From an uncultured Phycisphaeraceae bacterium (GTDB taxonomy: Bacteria; Planctomycetota; Phycisphaerae; Phycisphaerales; UBA1924): a stretch of 39,854 nt of DNA. Each line of letters starts with the position of its first letter. The stretch's first letter is position 1. Positions 16,901-25,200 of this stretch are shown in pieces. The translations under genes were made by a program, and so were the position numbers. The DNA is taken from NCBI GenBank assembly GCA_937899905.1, contig CALCCF010000003.1:1-39854 (forward strand). The letters run 5' to 3'. Under the pieces are notes generated by a model that saw only the letters and a list, made by a program, of their open reading frames with translations, was not told the DNA's origin and searched no databases.

Positions 16901-17972
16901 CGGCCGATCGCTCGGCGAGTTCTCGCTGGTGCGTCGCGCGTTGCACGGCTTGGTTGGCCTCGGCCAGCTGCTCCTCATCCGCGCGCAACGCTTGGGCTGC
17001 CTCGTGACGCCGAAGATCTGCCTCTTGCCGCTTGGCATCGAGTTCGGCGAGTTCGGCCTCGGCCGCCTCACGCTGCTCCCGCGAGGCTTCCATATCCGCG
17101 TGGATGCGTTCGACGGCGGTCTTGAGCGCGTCGTGCTGCGCTAGCGCGCGGGCCGCTCGCCAGGCCTTGAGGTCGGCGTCGAGTTCCACGAATCGGCGCG
17201 CCTTCGCGGCCTGCCCGCGCACGATCTTGAGCCGTCGCTCGGTGTTGGCCAGCTGCTCGCGCGTGACCGCGAGGTTGCGCTCGGCCCGGTCGAGCTTGCG
17301 GACAGACTCCACACGCCGCTGGCGATACCTCGCGATGCCGGCGGCCTCCTCGAAGATCGTGCGGCGTTCCTGCGGGTTGGCCAGCAGCATCGCATCGACT
17401 CGGCCCTGCTCGATGATCGAGTACGCGTCGGCGCCCACGCCGGTGTCGAGGAACAGGTCGCGGATGTCCTTGAGCCGGCACCGCTTGTTGTTGATCAGGT
17501 ACTGGCTGCCGCCGTCGCGGTACAGCCGCCTTTCGACCTCGACGACATCGGTATCGATGGGCAACCCCCGCCCGACGGTCCGCCGGTCGGCCAGCACGGA
17601 GCCGGCGTCCTCGGCATCCTCGATGGCGTCGACGACATCGGCGTCCTCGTCCAGCTCGTCGACGACGGGGTGCTGGTCGGCCTCAGTTTCGATGGGGCTC
17701 GATTCGAGCAGTGGGTTCTCGAAGGTGAGCGTGACGCTGGCCATGCCCGCCGGCTTGCGCGCGGCCGAGCCGGCGAAGATGACGTCGAGCATTTCCTTGC
17801 CGCGCAGGCTCTTGCTGCTCCGCTCGCCCAGGACCCACTTGAGGGCGTCGACGACGTTGCTCTTGCCGCAGCCGTTGGGGCCCACGATGCCCGTCACCGG
17901 ATCGTCGAAGTGGAACTCCGTTCGATCGGCGAAGGACTTGAACCCATTGAGCGTCAGCTTGGCGAGCCGCAT
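13980..17972 (-). CDS. smc: Chromosome partition protein SMC
   Basis: A 1330-residue condensin-type SMC ATPase that compacts and segregates chromosomes. The N-terminal head has Walker A GPNGCGKSN (31-39) and QSNFIVITHH lies in the C-terminal head. Two long coiled coils flank a hinge near residues 505-640 (LAELVRVPIEHAPQVEAALGPLLSALVV). The ABC signature LSGGEKAM is at 1185-1192 and Walker B CVLDEVDAAL at about 1211-1220. It is longer than most SMC proteins (about 1150-1200) for two visible reasons: an acidic insert at about 88-136 and a 60-residue hydrophilic C-terminal tail. The ATG at 17972 follows AGGAGGT. gmhA starts three bases after the stop. Confidence 0.97.
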   Translation of the reverse strand: MRLAKLTLNGFKSFADRTEFHFDDPVTGIVGPNGCGKSNVVDALKWVLGERSSKSLRGKEMLDVIFAGSAARKPAGMASVTLTFENPLLESSPIETEADQHPVVDELDEDADVVDAIEDAEDAGSVLADRRTVGRGLPIDTDVVEVERRLYRDGGSQYLINNKRCRLKDIRDLFLDTGVGADAYSIIEQGRVDAMLLANPQERRTIFEEAAGIARYRQRRVESVRKLDRAERNLAVTREQLANTERRLKIVRGQAAKARRFVELDADLKAWRAARALAQHDALKTAVERIHADMEASREQREAAEAELAELDAKRQEADLRRHEAAQALRADEEQLAEANQAVQRATHQRELAERSAEDALNRLDADGQRLATVEEAAERAEVQSQRVAERVAAVAEQLADAERVLEQASQARQRAQQEVASQRQAHAEKRMEVERIERDQLAARARIEEERRQASQLDAKAEQAEKELATLDEDANRASARRAEALNQAQSLESSRSASAADAERLEQDAASLGEGRSNQAQQVKELEQRRLRLETRHHAVSEVLASREGLGQPAREVLDQAARGERFTTVIAPLAELVRVPIEHAPQVEAALGPLLSALVVPSLDAMPSREDLETLTGRVSFVPLGLGVPAVNERPDHAAFPALRASGRLLPLREVAGVDESACRAADVDPTSVSGLLDVLLHDCWRTNDLESAALLAGGPLRGATIADENACVLRHPGVVSAGPLNGDADGNGQAMGVLQRRAELEQLTSELQNATQELDREQARLRDLDQRAGDLAQQQTAVQRTLNELAQSKLKAESEAERAGDEFDRLDRQRQRAIDEREAARSSSAQAREKVADLEKKLESLASILGDERQALETIAEAAERAERDADSLAEALTVARVSTSTLGEQITAARREAAAVRESAESHRASQRELEAQVQRAREQAQDHQKAAREAAAEIESLQQRVEGVRSGIDGKRSALHDAQEASLGLERSVDTSRRRASEVDKAWHDLELRGREAEIRLENLVQRTHDEDGLELEAELPGYREALGEDETGTMRAVGDQESGEAIQTLKAAIDKLGSVNLGAMDEEGQLADKNEELAAQVEDIDTARARLEVLIEQLNEASRHRFGDMLEKLQESFAGDNGLFRQLFGGGRAEIRLMPLVREVDGQKVVTDEIDLLESGIEIVARPPGKQPRSISQLSGGEKAMTAVALLLAIFQSKPSCFCVLDEVDAALDDANVDRFSRVVSEFSTQSNFIVITHHKKTMAMCDRMHGVTMQERGVSTRVGVRFDQVGADGRLHDAKVDGSAESNGERPKLRDALAHMKRGEPSEVETVPNEPSEMVEAN

Positions 17973-18101
17973 CGGACCTCCTGTCCCATCAGCGATCGAG
18001 AGCCACCCGGCGGCATCCTGCCGTCCGGGGCACAGTATCGGCCTCGTCGCCCCAAGGACGCCGGATTCTTCGACCCCTCGGCACGCCGCGTTCGGTGGTT
18101 A

Positions 18102-20129
18102 TCAGCCCTCGGGTTCAATGGGCGTCGCCAAGCCGGTTTCCTCTGTGGAATCTTCGATCTCGCCGCGGATCGAGCGCTCGATGAAGGTCTGCAGCGGATC
18201 GATCTGGGAGTCGTCCTCGCCCTCGAGCTCGGGGCGGTCGGCCGTCGCGCTGCGGGCCCGTCGGTTCACGCCCTCGCGGAGGATGTTCCGCTCGACCTGC
18301 CACTGGGCCTTGATCGCCCCGGACTGCTGCAGCTCGGAGACCACCGACACGATGTCGCCGAAGCCCATGCCCAGGCCCGACAACGGGTCTTCCAGGGTCG
18401 GGCGTGTGGCCAGGAACTCGATGAACTCGTGCAAGCGCGACGGCGCGTTGGGCACGGTGACCACGAAGTCGGCCGGCTGATGGCGGTATCGAACCCGAAC
18501 GTCCAACCCCTCGGGGTCGTGCATCGGGTCGCCTACCTCGGGCCGCGCCAGCACCAGGTCGTCGCTCAATCGGAGCACCGCCCCAGGCTCGATTGAGAGC
18601 TCGGGCCCGAAGAGCACGAGCCCAGCTTGGCCCTGCTGACGCAGGAAGATGAGCGGGTCGCCGAGCGGCACACGATCCACGATGAAACCAGATGGCATGA
18701 CGTCGCGTCGTAGCCCCTGCACCAGGCTGCCCCTGAAGCCCTTGGTTGCGATCTCGTTCCAGTCTCGCAAAACGCCCACCCGATCGACGCCCGGGGGCAC
18801 GGGCTGGCTCTCGATCACCGCACGTAACTCGCGGAGGCCCTCGCGGCGGGCCATGGCCTCGTAGGCCGCGACGCGCACCGAGACGGTCTCGCTGGTGGCC
18901 AGGTCTCGCAGGGTCGCATCGACCATCGCGCCGGTGCCCAACTCGCCGAGGAGCTTGAGCGCTTCGAGCTGCTGGTCGACGTTGGAGCTGTCTCGGGCCA
19001 TCGCAATGAGCGGGCGCTCCGCGTTGGGATCGCCGAGCCGCGCGCCCACGCGCAGCGCCGCCATGCGGGGCGCAACCTCGGGCGCGTCGTAGAGCGTCGA
19101 GATCGTTGTCGAGCCGTTGATGACGACCGGGCCCAGCGCCTCGAGCGCCCAAGCGATGCGGTCGGCTGATCCGGGTTCCTCGCGGAGGGCGCGGATGTAG
19201 CGGCCGGCGAACAACTCCTCACGCCCTTGGGCATCGGGGTTGATGTGTGCGACCAGCCGCAGGAAGTCCTCGGAGCGGTCCTTGTAGCTCCAGGGGATGC
19301 TCACGGTGATCAGGCTGGTCGCCGCATCGGACTGACCGGCCAGGCGGCCGCTGGCGATATCGCCCCGGTCGAGCGGGCTTTCGCCGAAGCGGGTGTTGAT
19401 CATGCTCGCGATCGCGCGGGTGCGCCGGGGGCTGGGCACGTTGAGGCGGATGGCCAGCTCGAGCGGATTGGTCATCGTGCCGCCGCCGATGATCCGGCCC
19501 TGGCTGTTGTTGGCCCGCGGCCCGCTCGCGAATGGGTTCGTGTACACGGGGCCCTGGGCGAAGCCGACGAGCCGCGTCGTTGGGCCGCCCTGCACGGTGG
19601 GGCGGCCGAGCCTGAGGTCGGTCTGCCAGAGGTTGCCGCCCGACAGGTCTTCGTTGTTGAGCGAGAACGCGAGCACGTCGAAGTTCGACCCCTCGGGCGC
19701 GCCGGGCGCGATCAGGCCCAGGATGACCACGACCGAGACATCGGGCCTTCGCAAGAAGCTCTCGGGGCTCTCACCCTCGAAGCGGGTCTCATTGAAGATG
19801 TCCATGCCCAGCGTCCCGCTGCGGAGCGAGAGCTGGCGCACGACGGTGGCCTCGACACCGGGTGGCAGCGGTCCGCCGTCGCCGCTGGTGCCCACGACGA
19901 TGCCCAGGCCCGAGACGAGCACGGGCTCGACCCCGATGATCGAGGCGGACGCGCCCACGGTGCCGCGCAGGACGCTTGGGCCGTCGAAGATCGGCAGCAC
20001 GCCCGAGCCGGGGTCTACCACGGTGCCGCGGGCACCGCAGCCGGGCATCAGGCTGGCCACGCCCAGCGTCTGCACGCCGTGCTGCGGTTGGGGCTGGCCT
20101 TTACGGGCGGTTGCGAAGCGTTGGACCAT
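18102..20129 (-). CDS. FlgI-like (flagellar P-ring) protein with HEAT-like repeats
   Basis: A 675-residue protein. Residues about 50-290 resemble FlgI: VSGLGIVVGTSGDGG (72-86) matches the GxGLVVGLxGTGD motif, followed by FLRRPDVSVVVILGLIAPGAPEGSNFDVLAFSLNN and a GFAQGPVYTNPF segment like the FlgI ALAQGPL region. FlgI proper is about 360 residues and builds the P ring around the flagellar rod. Here a HEAT-like stretch (about 400-470: RIAWALEALGPVV, LGDPNAERPLIAMARD, EALKLLGELGTGAMV) and a further 200-residue C-terminal region are added. No other flagellar gene is nearby. The ATG at 20129 has GGAG nine bases upstream; the motif LMPGC (Cys 31) might be an atypical lipobox, but export is uncertain. 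Confidence 0.8.
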   Translation of the reverse strand: MVQRFATARKGQPQPQHGVQTLGVASLMPGCGARGTVVDPGSGVLPIFDGPSVLRGTVGASASIIGVEPVLVSGLGIVVGTSGDGGPLPPGVEATVVRQLSLRSGTLGMDIFNETRFEGESPESFLRRPDVSVVVILGLIAPGAPEGSNFDVLAFSLNNEDLSGGNLWQTDLRLGRPTVQGGPTTRLVGFAQGPVYTNPFASGPRANNSQGRIIGGGTMTNPLELAIRLNVPSPRRTRAIASMINTRFGESPLDRGDIASGRLAGQSDAATSLITVSIPWSYKDRSEDFLRLVAHINPDAQGREELFAGRYIRALREEPGSADRIAWALEALGPVVINGSTTISTLYDAPEVAPRMAALRVGARLGDPNAERPLIAMARDSSNVDQQLEALKLLGELGTGAMVDATLRDLATSETVSVRVAAYEAMARREGLRELRAVIESQPVPPGVDRVGVLRDWNEIATKGFRGSLVQGLRRDVMPSGFIVDRVPLGDPLIFLRQQGQAGLVLFGPELSIEPGAVLRLSDDLVLARPEVGDPMHDPEGLDVRVRYRHQPADFVVTVPNAPSRLHEFIEFLATRPTLEDPLSGLGMGFGDIVSVVSELQQSGAIKAQWQVERNILREGVNRRARSATADRPELEGEDDSQIDPLQTFIERSIRGEIEDSTEETGLATPIEPEG

Positions 20130-20610
20130 TCGGCGCTCTCCGAGGAGGGGGTCGGGGGCTTGGGGGCCCACACTGTACGGGCGAGGCCGGGACGTGCTGC
20201 ATTTGGTTCGAGGGCGAACGTACCACAACCCGATGTCTAGTATTTGTTTGGATAATCGGGCCTCCTGGGCTGTGGGGCTTCGTGCATGGTGGTGTGGACG
20301 GTCGGATGGATGTACAGAACGGTTCAGGATACCCACTATATTGTGTAGGCGTTTTCCGAAAACACAATTTGTCGGTTGCGGATGCTTGGGGTGGCGCTTG
20401 TCTGGGGGGTGTTTCGTAACTCGGCTGCTCAACGCAGTTTACGAAGGACGGCTTGTAGCCGACAGGTTATCCATACCTCATATTGTGGCTAAAAACCTGT
20501 GGAGACACGAAGTATTGTGGGTAGCATAGTGATGCCGATATTCGCGTCCGGTTGGTTGGCCCGGACGCCCCCAGATGGGCAATCGAGCGGACAACCGAGA
20601 GGAACCCACC
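20130..20610. other. A+T-richer divergent intergenic region with inverted repeats and two DnaA-box-like sites
   Basis: No convincing gene lies in these 481 bases between the FlgI-like gene and dcd. From about 20225 to 20530 the sequence is visibly richer in A+T than the coding DNA around it. It holds a perfect 6-bp inverted repeat GTTTTC-c-GAAAAC (20351-20363), an inverted pair TTCGTAA (20413-20419) and TTACGAA (20439-20445), and two sites one mismatch from the DnaA box TTATCCACA: TTATCCATA at 20467-20475 and, on the other strand, TTATCCAAA at 20247-20255. The motif TATTGTG recurs three times. Probably a divergent promoter region; see the findings. Confidence 0.5.
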
Positions 20611-21183
20611 ATGCCCGTGCTGTGCGACGAACAGATCAGGGAGCTGGTCACCATCGAGCCGTTCGAGCGCGGCGAACGCCGGCCCGGCCGGATTTCGTAC
20701 GGTGTTTCCAGCTACGGCTACGACGTCCGCGTGGGCCCGACCTTCAAGATCTTCACGCCTACGCCCCGCGGCGGCGGCATCACCGTGGTCGACCCCAAGA
20801 ACTTCAGCGACGACCTCTTCGTCGAGGTGAACTGCGAGGAGCAGGGCAACGACCACGTGATCATCCCGCCCAACAGCTTCGCGCTGTGCGAGACGGTCGA
20901 GTTCTTCGAGATCCCGCGGGACTGCTTGGTCATCTGCGTGGGCAAGAGCACGTACGCCCGCTGCGGCCTGATCGTGAACGTCACGCCGCTCGAGCCCGAG
21001 TGGCGCGGCAAGATCACGCTTGAGATCAGCAACACCACGCCGCTGCCGGCCCGCGTGTACGCGAACGAGGGCATCGCGCAGCTGGTGTTCTTGAAGGCCG
21101 ACCAGGTGTGCTCGACGAGCTACGCGGATAAGGCCGGGAAGTATCAGGATCAGGCTGGGTTGACGTTGCCGAAGGTGGATTAG
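20611..21183 (+). CDS. dcd: dCTP deaminase
   Basis: A 190-residue dCTP deaminase of the trimeric dUTPase-like fold, converting dCTP to dUTP plus ammonia for dTTP supply. [10 protein letters not shown] (111-120) carries the phosphate/base-binding Lys, Ser and Arg, and [19 protein letters not shown] (about 123-141) carries the catalytic general base E138, matching E138 of the E. coli enzyme. The length is typical (about 190). The ATG at 20611 follows GAGAGGA; upstream in-frame codons lack a site. It heads a tight same-strand run: 13 bases to the next gene, then a membrane protein, then nrdJ, so deoxynucleotide genes frame two unknown ones. Confidence 0.95.
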   Translation: MPVLCDEQIRELVTIEPFERGERRPGRISYGVSSYGYDVRVGPTFKIFTPTPRGGGITVVDPKNFSDDLFVEVNCEEQGNDHVIIPPNSFALCETVEFFEIPRDCLVICVGKSTYARCGLIVNVTPLEPEWRGKITLEISNTTPLPARVYANEGIAQLVFLKADQVCSTSYADKAGKYQDQAGLTLPKVD

Positions 21184-21196
21184 GAGACACGAACTC

Positions 21197-21505
21197 GTGG
21201 CGAAAAAGACAGCAAAATCATCTTCTAGATCAAAAAGCGAGCAGACCAGCAAAAAGGCTGCTTCCTCGGCGAGCAAGACACTCAAGAGTAAGAGCGCAAG
21301 CAAATCGGCAAAGAGTGCGGCTGGCAGCGCTCTCAGCCAAACCGGCAACTCGAAGACCACAAAGAAGAGCGCAGGATCAGCGGCTTCAAAGACGCTTCGG
21401 TCAAAGTCGGCTAGCGCGAGTGCAAAGTCCGCAGCTGGAAGCGCCCTAACTCAACGCCCGTCAGCAGAACGTGTGTCCAAGGGTGGCGGAAAGAAAAAGA
21501 AGTAG
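21197..21505 (+). CDS. Lys/Ser/Ala-rich basic repeat protein, unknown function
   Basis: A 102-residue, strongly basic, low-complexity protein without aromatic residues, resembling a histone H1 tail in composition. It contains an internal duplication: residues 19-48 and 56-86 share SASKTL(K/R)SKSAS-SAKSAAGSAL(S/T)Q, each ending in the same SALxQ. The tail is KGGGKKKK. The start is GTG at 21197, with GGAG overlapping the dcd stop region. The next gene begins three bases after its stop, which suggests coupled translation. Possible roles are nucleic-acid binding or binding the acidic face of a partner; neither is shown. Base composition is lower in G+C than in dcd and nrdJ, a sign of separate origin. 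The family has no name I can give. Confidence 0.75.
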   Translation: MAKKTAKSSSRSKSEQTSKKAASSASKTLKSKSASKSAKSAAGSALSQTGNSKTTKKSAGSAASKTLRSKSASASAKSAAGSALTQRPSAERVSKGGGKKKK

Positions 21506-21508
21506 CGA

Positions 21509-22246
21509 ATGTTGCAAGGTTCTGTTCAACTAGCGCTTAACGATTTGCTGATCTACATCGTCATCGGTGTAATGGCGATCGTGCTGGGCACAGTTGTCTG
21601 GACTGGTAGTGTTTCGGAAGTGGTTCGGTTAGCCAGTGAGATTACGCCGGCGGTCGGTGTTTTGCTCCTTGCTCTTTGCTATGTCGCGGGTTTTGTGACC
21701 CGATCGATGCTCGAGTGGATCGAAACCGCTATCACTAAAAAGACTGATGATGAGCATGACTCCGAGTTTCGAGCTCCTTTCCAGAAAATTTGCGACTGGG
21801 CCAATCTCAGCTTTATGCCCCACATGCGTAATGAGGCCCAGAAGTTCGAAGTAGCTGCGGCGTGCTTCACATCCATGCTTAGAAAGAGGGATGGCGCAGT
21901 TTGGGGTGAACTTGGCGATGATCGTGTCGTAAATGATGTGGAAAGCGACTTGGCGGAGCGCAGCGTGGTAGACTCGCTCTATCTGTCGCGGCTCGGAACT
22001 CTTGCCACCTTTGCTGCCTGCCTCTCAATAGTTCTCATCGTTTTCTCTATCGCCGTAGTTGCTCGCATGATCCTTCTCTGTGAGGGGGGTATCTGGCTTC
22101 TAGTTGCCCCCTTTTCTTTATTTCTCGGTTTGATTTGTCGCGGACAACATGAGCGACTGCTGCAAGAGATTCGCACTGCGAAGGTTGTCCAGGGTATCAG
22201 TTCCCTCATTTTGGAATCACGCAGCGAACAGACTCGCTGTATTTGA
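21509..22246 (+). CDS. Four-helix membrane protein of unknown function
   Basis: A 245-residue protein with two helix pairs: TM1 about 11-31 (LNDLLIYIVIGVMAIVLG), TM2 about 47-67, TM3 about 164-190 and TM4 about 193-211. The loop between TM2 and TM3 (70-160) is hydrophilic and charged, with a WANLSFMPHMRNEAQKFEVAAACF segment; the C-terminus is an amphipathic helix (RGQHERLLQEIRTAKVVQ). I see no pore, transporter or enzyme motif and do not recognise the family. A+T content is high for this genome: 21721-21780 has 27 G/C of 60, against 42 of 60 in a stretch of nrdJ (22741-22800). It follows the basic repeat gene by three bases and precedes nrdJ by 21. Confidence 0.82.
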   Translation: MLQGSVQLALNDLLIYIVIGVMAIVLGTVVWTGSVSEVVRLASEITPAVGVLLLALCYVAGFVTRSMLEWIETAITKKTDDEHDSEFRAPFQKICDWANLSFMPHMRNEAQKFEVAAACFTSMLRKRDGAVWGELGDDRVVNDVESDLAERSVVDSLYLSRLGTLATFAACLSIVLIVFSIAVVARMILLCEGGIWLLVAPFSLFLGLICRGQHERLLQEIRTAKVVQGISSLILESRSEQTRCI

Positions 22247-22267
22247 ACCGCTATCGGAAGTAGCTAA

Positions 22268-25200
22268 ATGAAGATCACCCGAAAGTTCACCACCGCCGGC
22301 CAGAACCCCTTCGATACCGTCAAGTGGACGACGCGTTCGAGCAAGATCAGCAATCCTGATGGCTCGATCGTGTTCGAGATGAGCGACGCCGAGGTGCCGG
22401 CGACGTGGAGCCAGCTGGCGACCGACATCGCGGTGAGCAAGTACTTCCGCAAGGCGGGCGTGCCGCAGATGGAAGACCAGAACGCGATCATTGCCGGGGG
22501 GTGGCAGGCCGCCACCAAGCGGGCCACGGATGGCCTCCCCTCCGGCGTGAAGAAGGACGCGGACGGCAAGCCCGTGATGGGCCCCGAGCGCAGTGTGCGC
22601 CAGCTGGCGCACCGGCTGGCCGGCTGCTGGCGTCACTGGGGCGAGCAGCACCGTTACTTCGATACGCCCGAGGACGGCCAGGCTTTCTATGACGAGCTGG
22701 TCTACATGCTCATCCACCAGATGGCCGCCCCCAACAGCCCGCAGTGGTTCAACACGGGCCTGAACTGGGCGTACGGCATCGACGGCCCGCCGCAGGGCCA
22801 CTGGGTTCCCGAGCCCAAGACGGGGAAGGTGTCGCTGGCCAAGGGCGCATACAAGCACCCCCAGCCGCACGCGTGCTTCATCCAGAGCGTCGAGGACGAC
22901 CTGGTGAACGACGGCGGCATCATGGACCTGTGGGTGCGCGAGGCGCGTCTCTTTAAGTACGGCAGCGGCACGGGCACGAACTTCAGCCAGCTCCGCGGCG
23001 AGGGCGAGCAGCTCAGCGGCGGCGGCAAGAGCAGCGGCCTGATGAGCTGGCTCAAGATCGGCGACCGCGCGGCGAGCGCCATCAAGAGCGGCGGGACCAC
23101 GCGTCGCGCCGCCAAGATGGTCTGCCTTGATATGGACCACCCCGACATCGAGAGCTTCGTGAACTGGAAGGTGCGCGAGGAGATCAAGGTGGCGGCGATG
23201 GTCGAGGGCCTGCAGAAGATCGCCGGCGAGCGCGCCAGCATGCACGACCCCGAGACCGTTGGCGAGACGGCAGCGCGGCTGGGCCTGATGCTCGACTACG
23301 ACTTCAACGGCGAGGCGTACGCGAGCGTCGCCGGCCAGAACAGCAACAACTCGGTGCGCGTGCCCGACGAGTTCTTCGAGGCGGTCGACAACGGCAGCCA
23401 GTGGCAGACGCGCTGGCGTACCACGAGCGAGGCGGCCCGGACGCTGGACGCCCGCAAGCTGTGGGACGACATCGCGTACGCCGCGTGGCGGTGTGCCGAC
23501 CCTGGCGTGCAGTACGACACGACCATCAACGCGTGGCACACGTGCCCGAGCGCGGGACGCATCAACGCGAGTAATCCGTGCAGCGAGTACATGTTCCTTG
23601 ATAACACGGCGTGCAACCTGGCGTCGCTGAACCTCATGAAGTTCTACGACGCCCCCACGCGACACTTTGATGTGCGGGCGTACGAGCACGCGATCGATGT
23701 GTGGACGATGGTGCTCGAGATCAGCGTGCTGATGGCGGCGTACCCGAGCAAGGAGGTCGCCGAGCGGAGCTGGAAGTACCGCACGCTGGGCCTTGGCTAC
23801 GCGAACCTGGGCGCCATGCTCATGCAGGCGGGCATCGCGTACGACAGCGAGGACGGCCGGGCGATTTGCGGCTGCTTGTCGGCGATCATGACCGGCGGCT
23901 CGTACCGCCAGTCGGCGAAGATGGCCAAGGAGCACGGCCCGTTCCCGGGGTACAAGGCCGACAGCGAGAACATGCTCCGTGTGATCCGCAACCACCGCCG
24001 CGCGGCGCACGGCGTAAAGCGTGAGGCGGCCGAGTGGGAGGGGTTGCACCCGAGCACGCGTCCGGTGCCGATCGATCAGTCGCGCTGCCGCGGCGGCAAG
24101 GTACCTGTGGCCAACACGCCCGAGCTGCTCGATCGCGCTCGCATGGCGTGGGACCAGGCCATCCAGCTTGGTGAGAAGCACGGCTATCGCAACGCCCAGA
24201 CCACAGTCATCGCGCCTACGGGCACCATCGGCCTGCTGATGGACTGCGATACCACGGGTGTGGAGCCGGACTTTGCGCTGGTGAAGTTCAAGAAGCTGGC
24301 CGGCGGCGGATACTTCAAGATCGCGAACGCCAGCGTGAAGCCCGCGCTCGAGGCGATGGGCTATTCCGAGTCGGAGCGTCAGGACATGCTCCGCTACCTC
24401 TTGGGCACGCTGCACCTTGAGGTGCCGCTGCCCGAGGGTGTGCAGGGGGCCATGGAAGGCCAGACGCTGGCGCAGTGGCTGCGCGGCAAGGGGCTGATCG
24501 AGGACGACATCAAGCGCATCAACGACGCGCTGCCGGGTGTCTTCGAGCTGGGCTTTGCCTTCAGCGCGTGGTCGCTTGGTGACGAGGCCCTGGAGCGCGC
24601 CGGTGTGGATGCCGAGGCCGCGAAGGGCAACATGACCTTCAACCTGCTGCGTGAGCTTGGGCTGAGCGCGAAGCAGATCACCGAGCTGAACTACACCATC
24701 TGTGGCACGCAGACGCTTGAGGGTGCGCCGCACATGAAGGCCGAGCACCTGCCGGTGTTCGATTGTGCCAACACGTGCGGTCCGCTGAGCACGCGGTTCA
24801 TCGAGCCTAAGGGCCACATCCGCATGATGGCGGCCGCCCAGCCGTTCATCAGTGGTGCGATCAGCAAGACCATCAACCTGCCCAACGAGGCGAGCGTTGA
24901 GGACATCAAGGAGTGCTACCGGGTTAGCTGGGAGCTTGGCATCAAGGCCAACGCGCTGTACCGCGACGGTTGCAAGCTCAGCCAGCCGCTGAGCACCAAG
25001 AGCGATGCCACTGAGGACGAAACCGAGGAGCCGGTCGAGGCCGCCTTGGAAGTGAAGGCGATCGAGGTAGACCTCCTCGAAGACACGGTCGAGGTCGACG
25101 CGGACGGCGAGGCCGAGGCGCTCGAAGAGGTCGAGGAGTTGACCGTTGCGGCGGCGAAGTCCGCGAGCGAGCAGGACACGCGCACGGTTGTCGAGACCGT

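Noticed and set aside
20130-20610. Chromosomal origin of replication
   Set aside because: Only two near-consensus DnaA boxes and no dnaA, dnaN, gidA or clear unwinding element nearby; kept only as a possible regulatory region.
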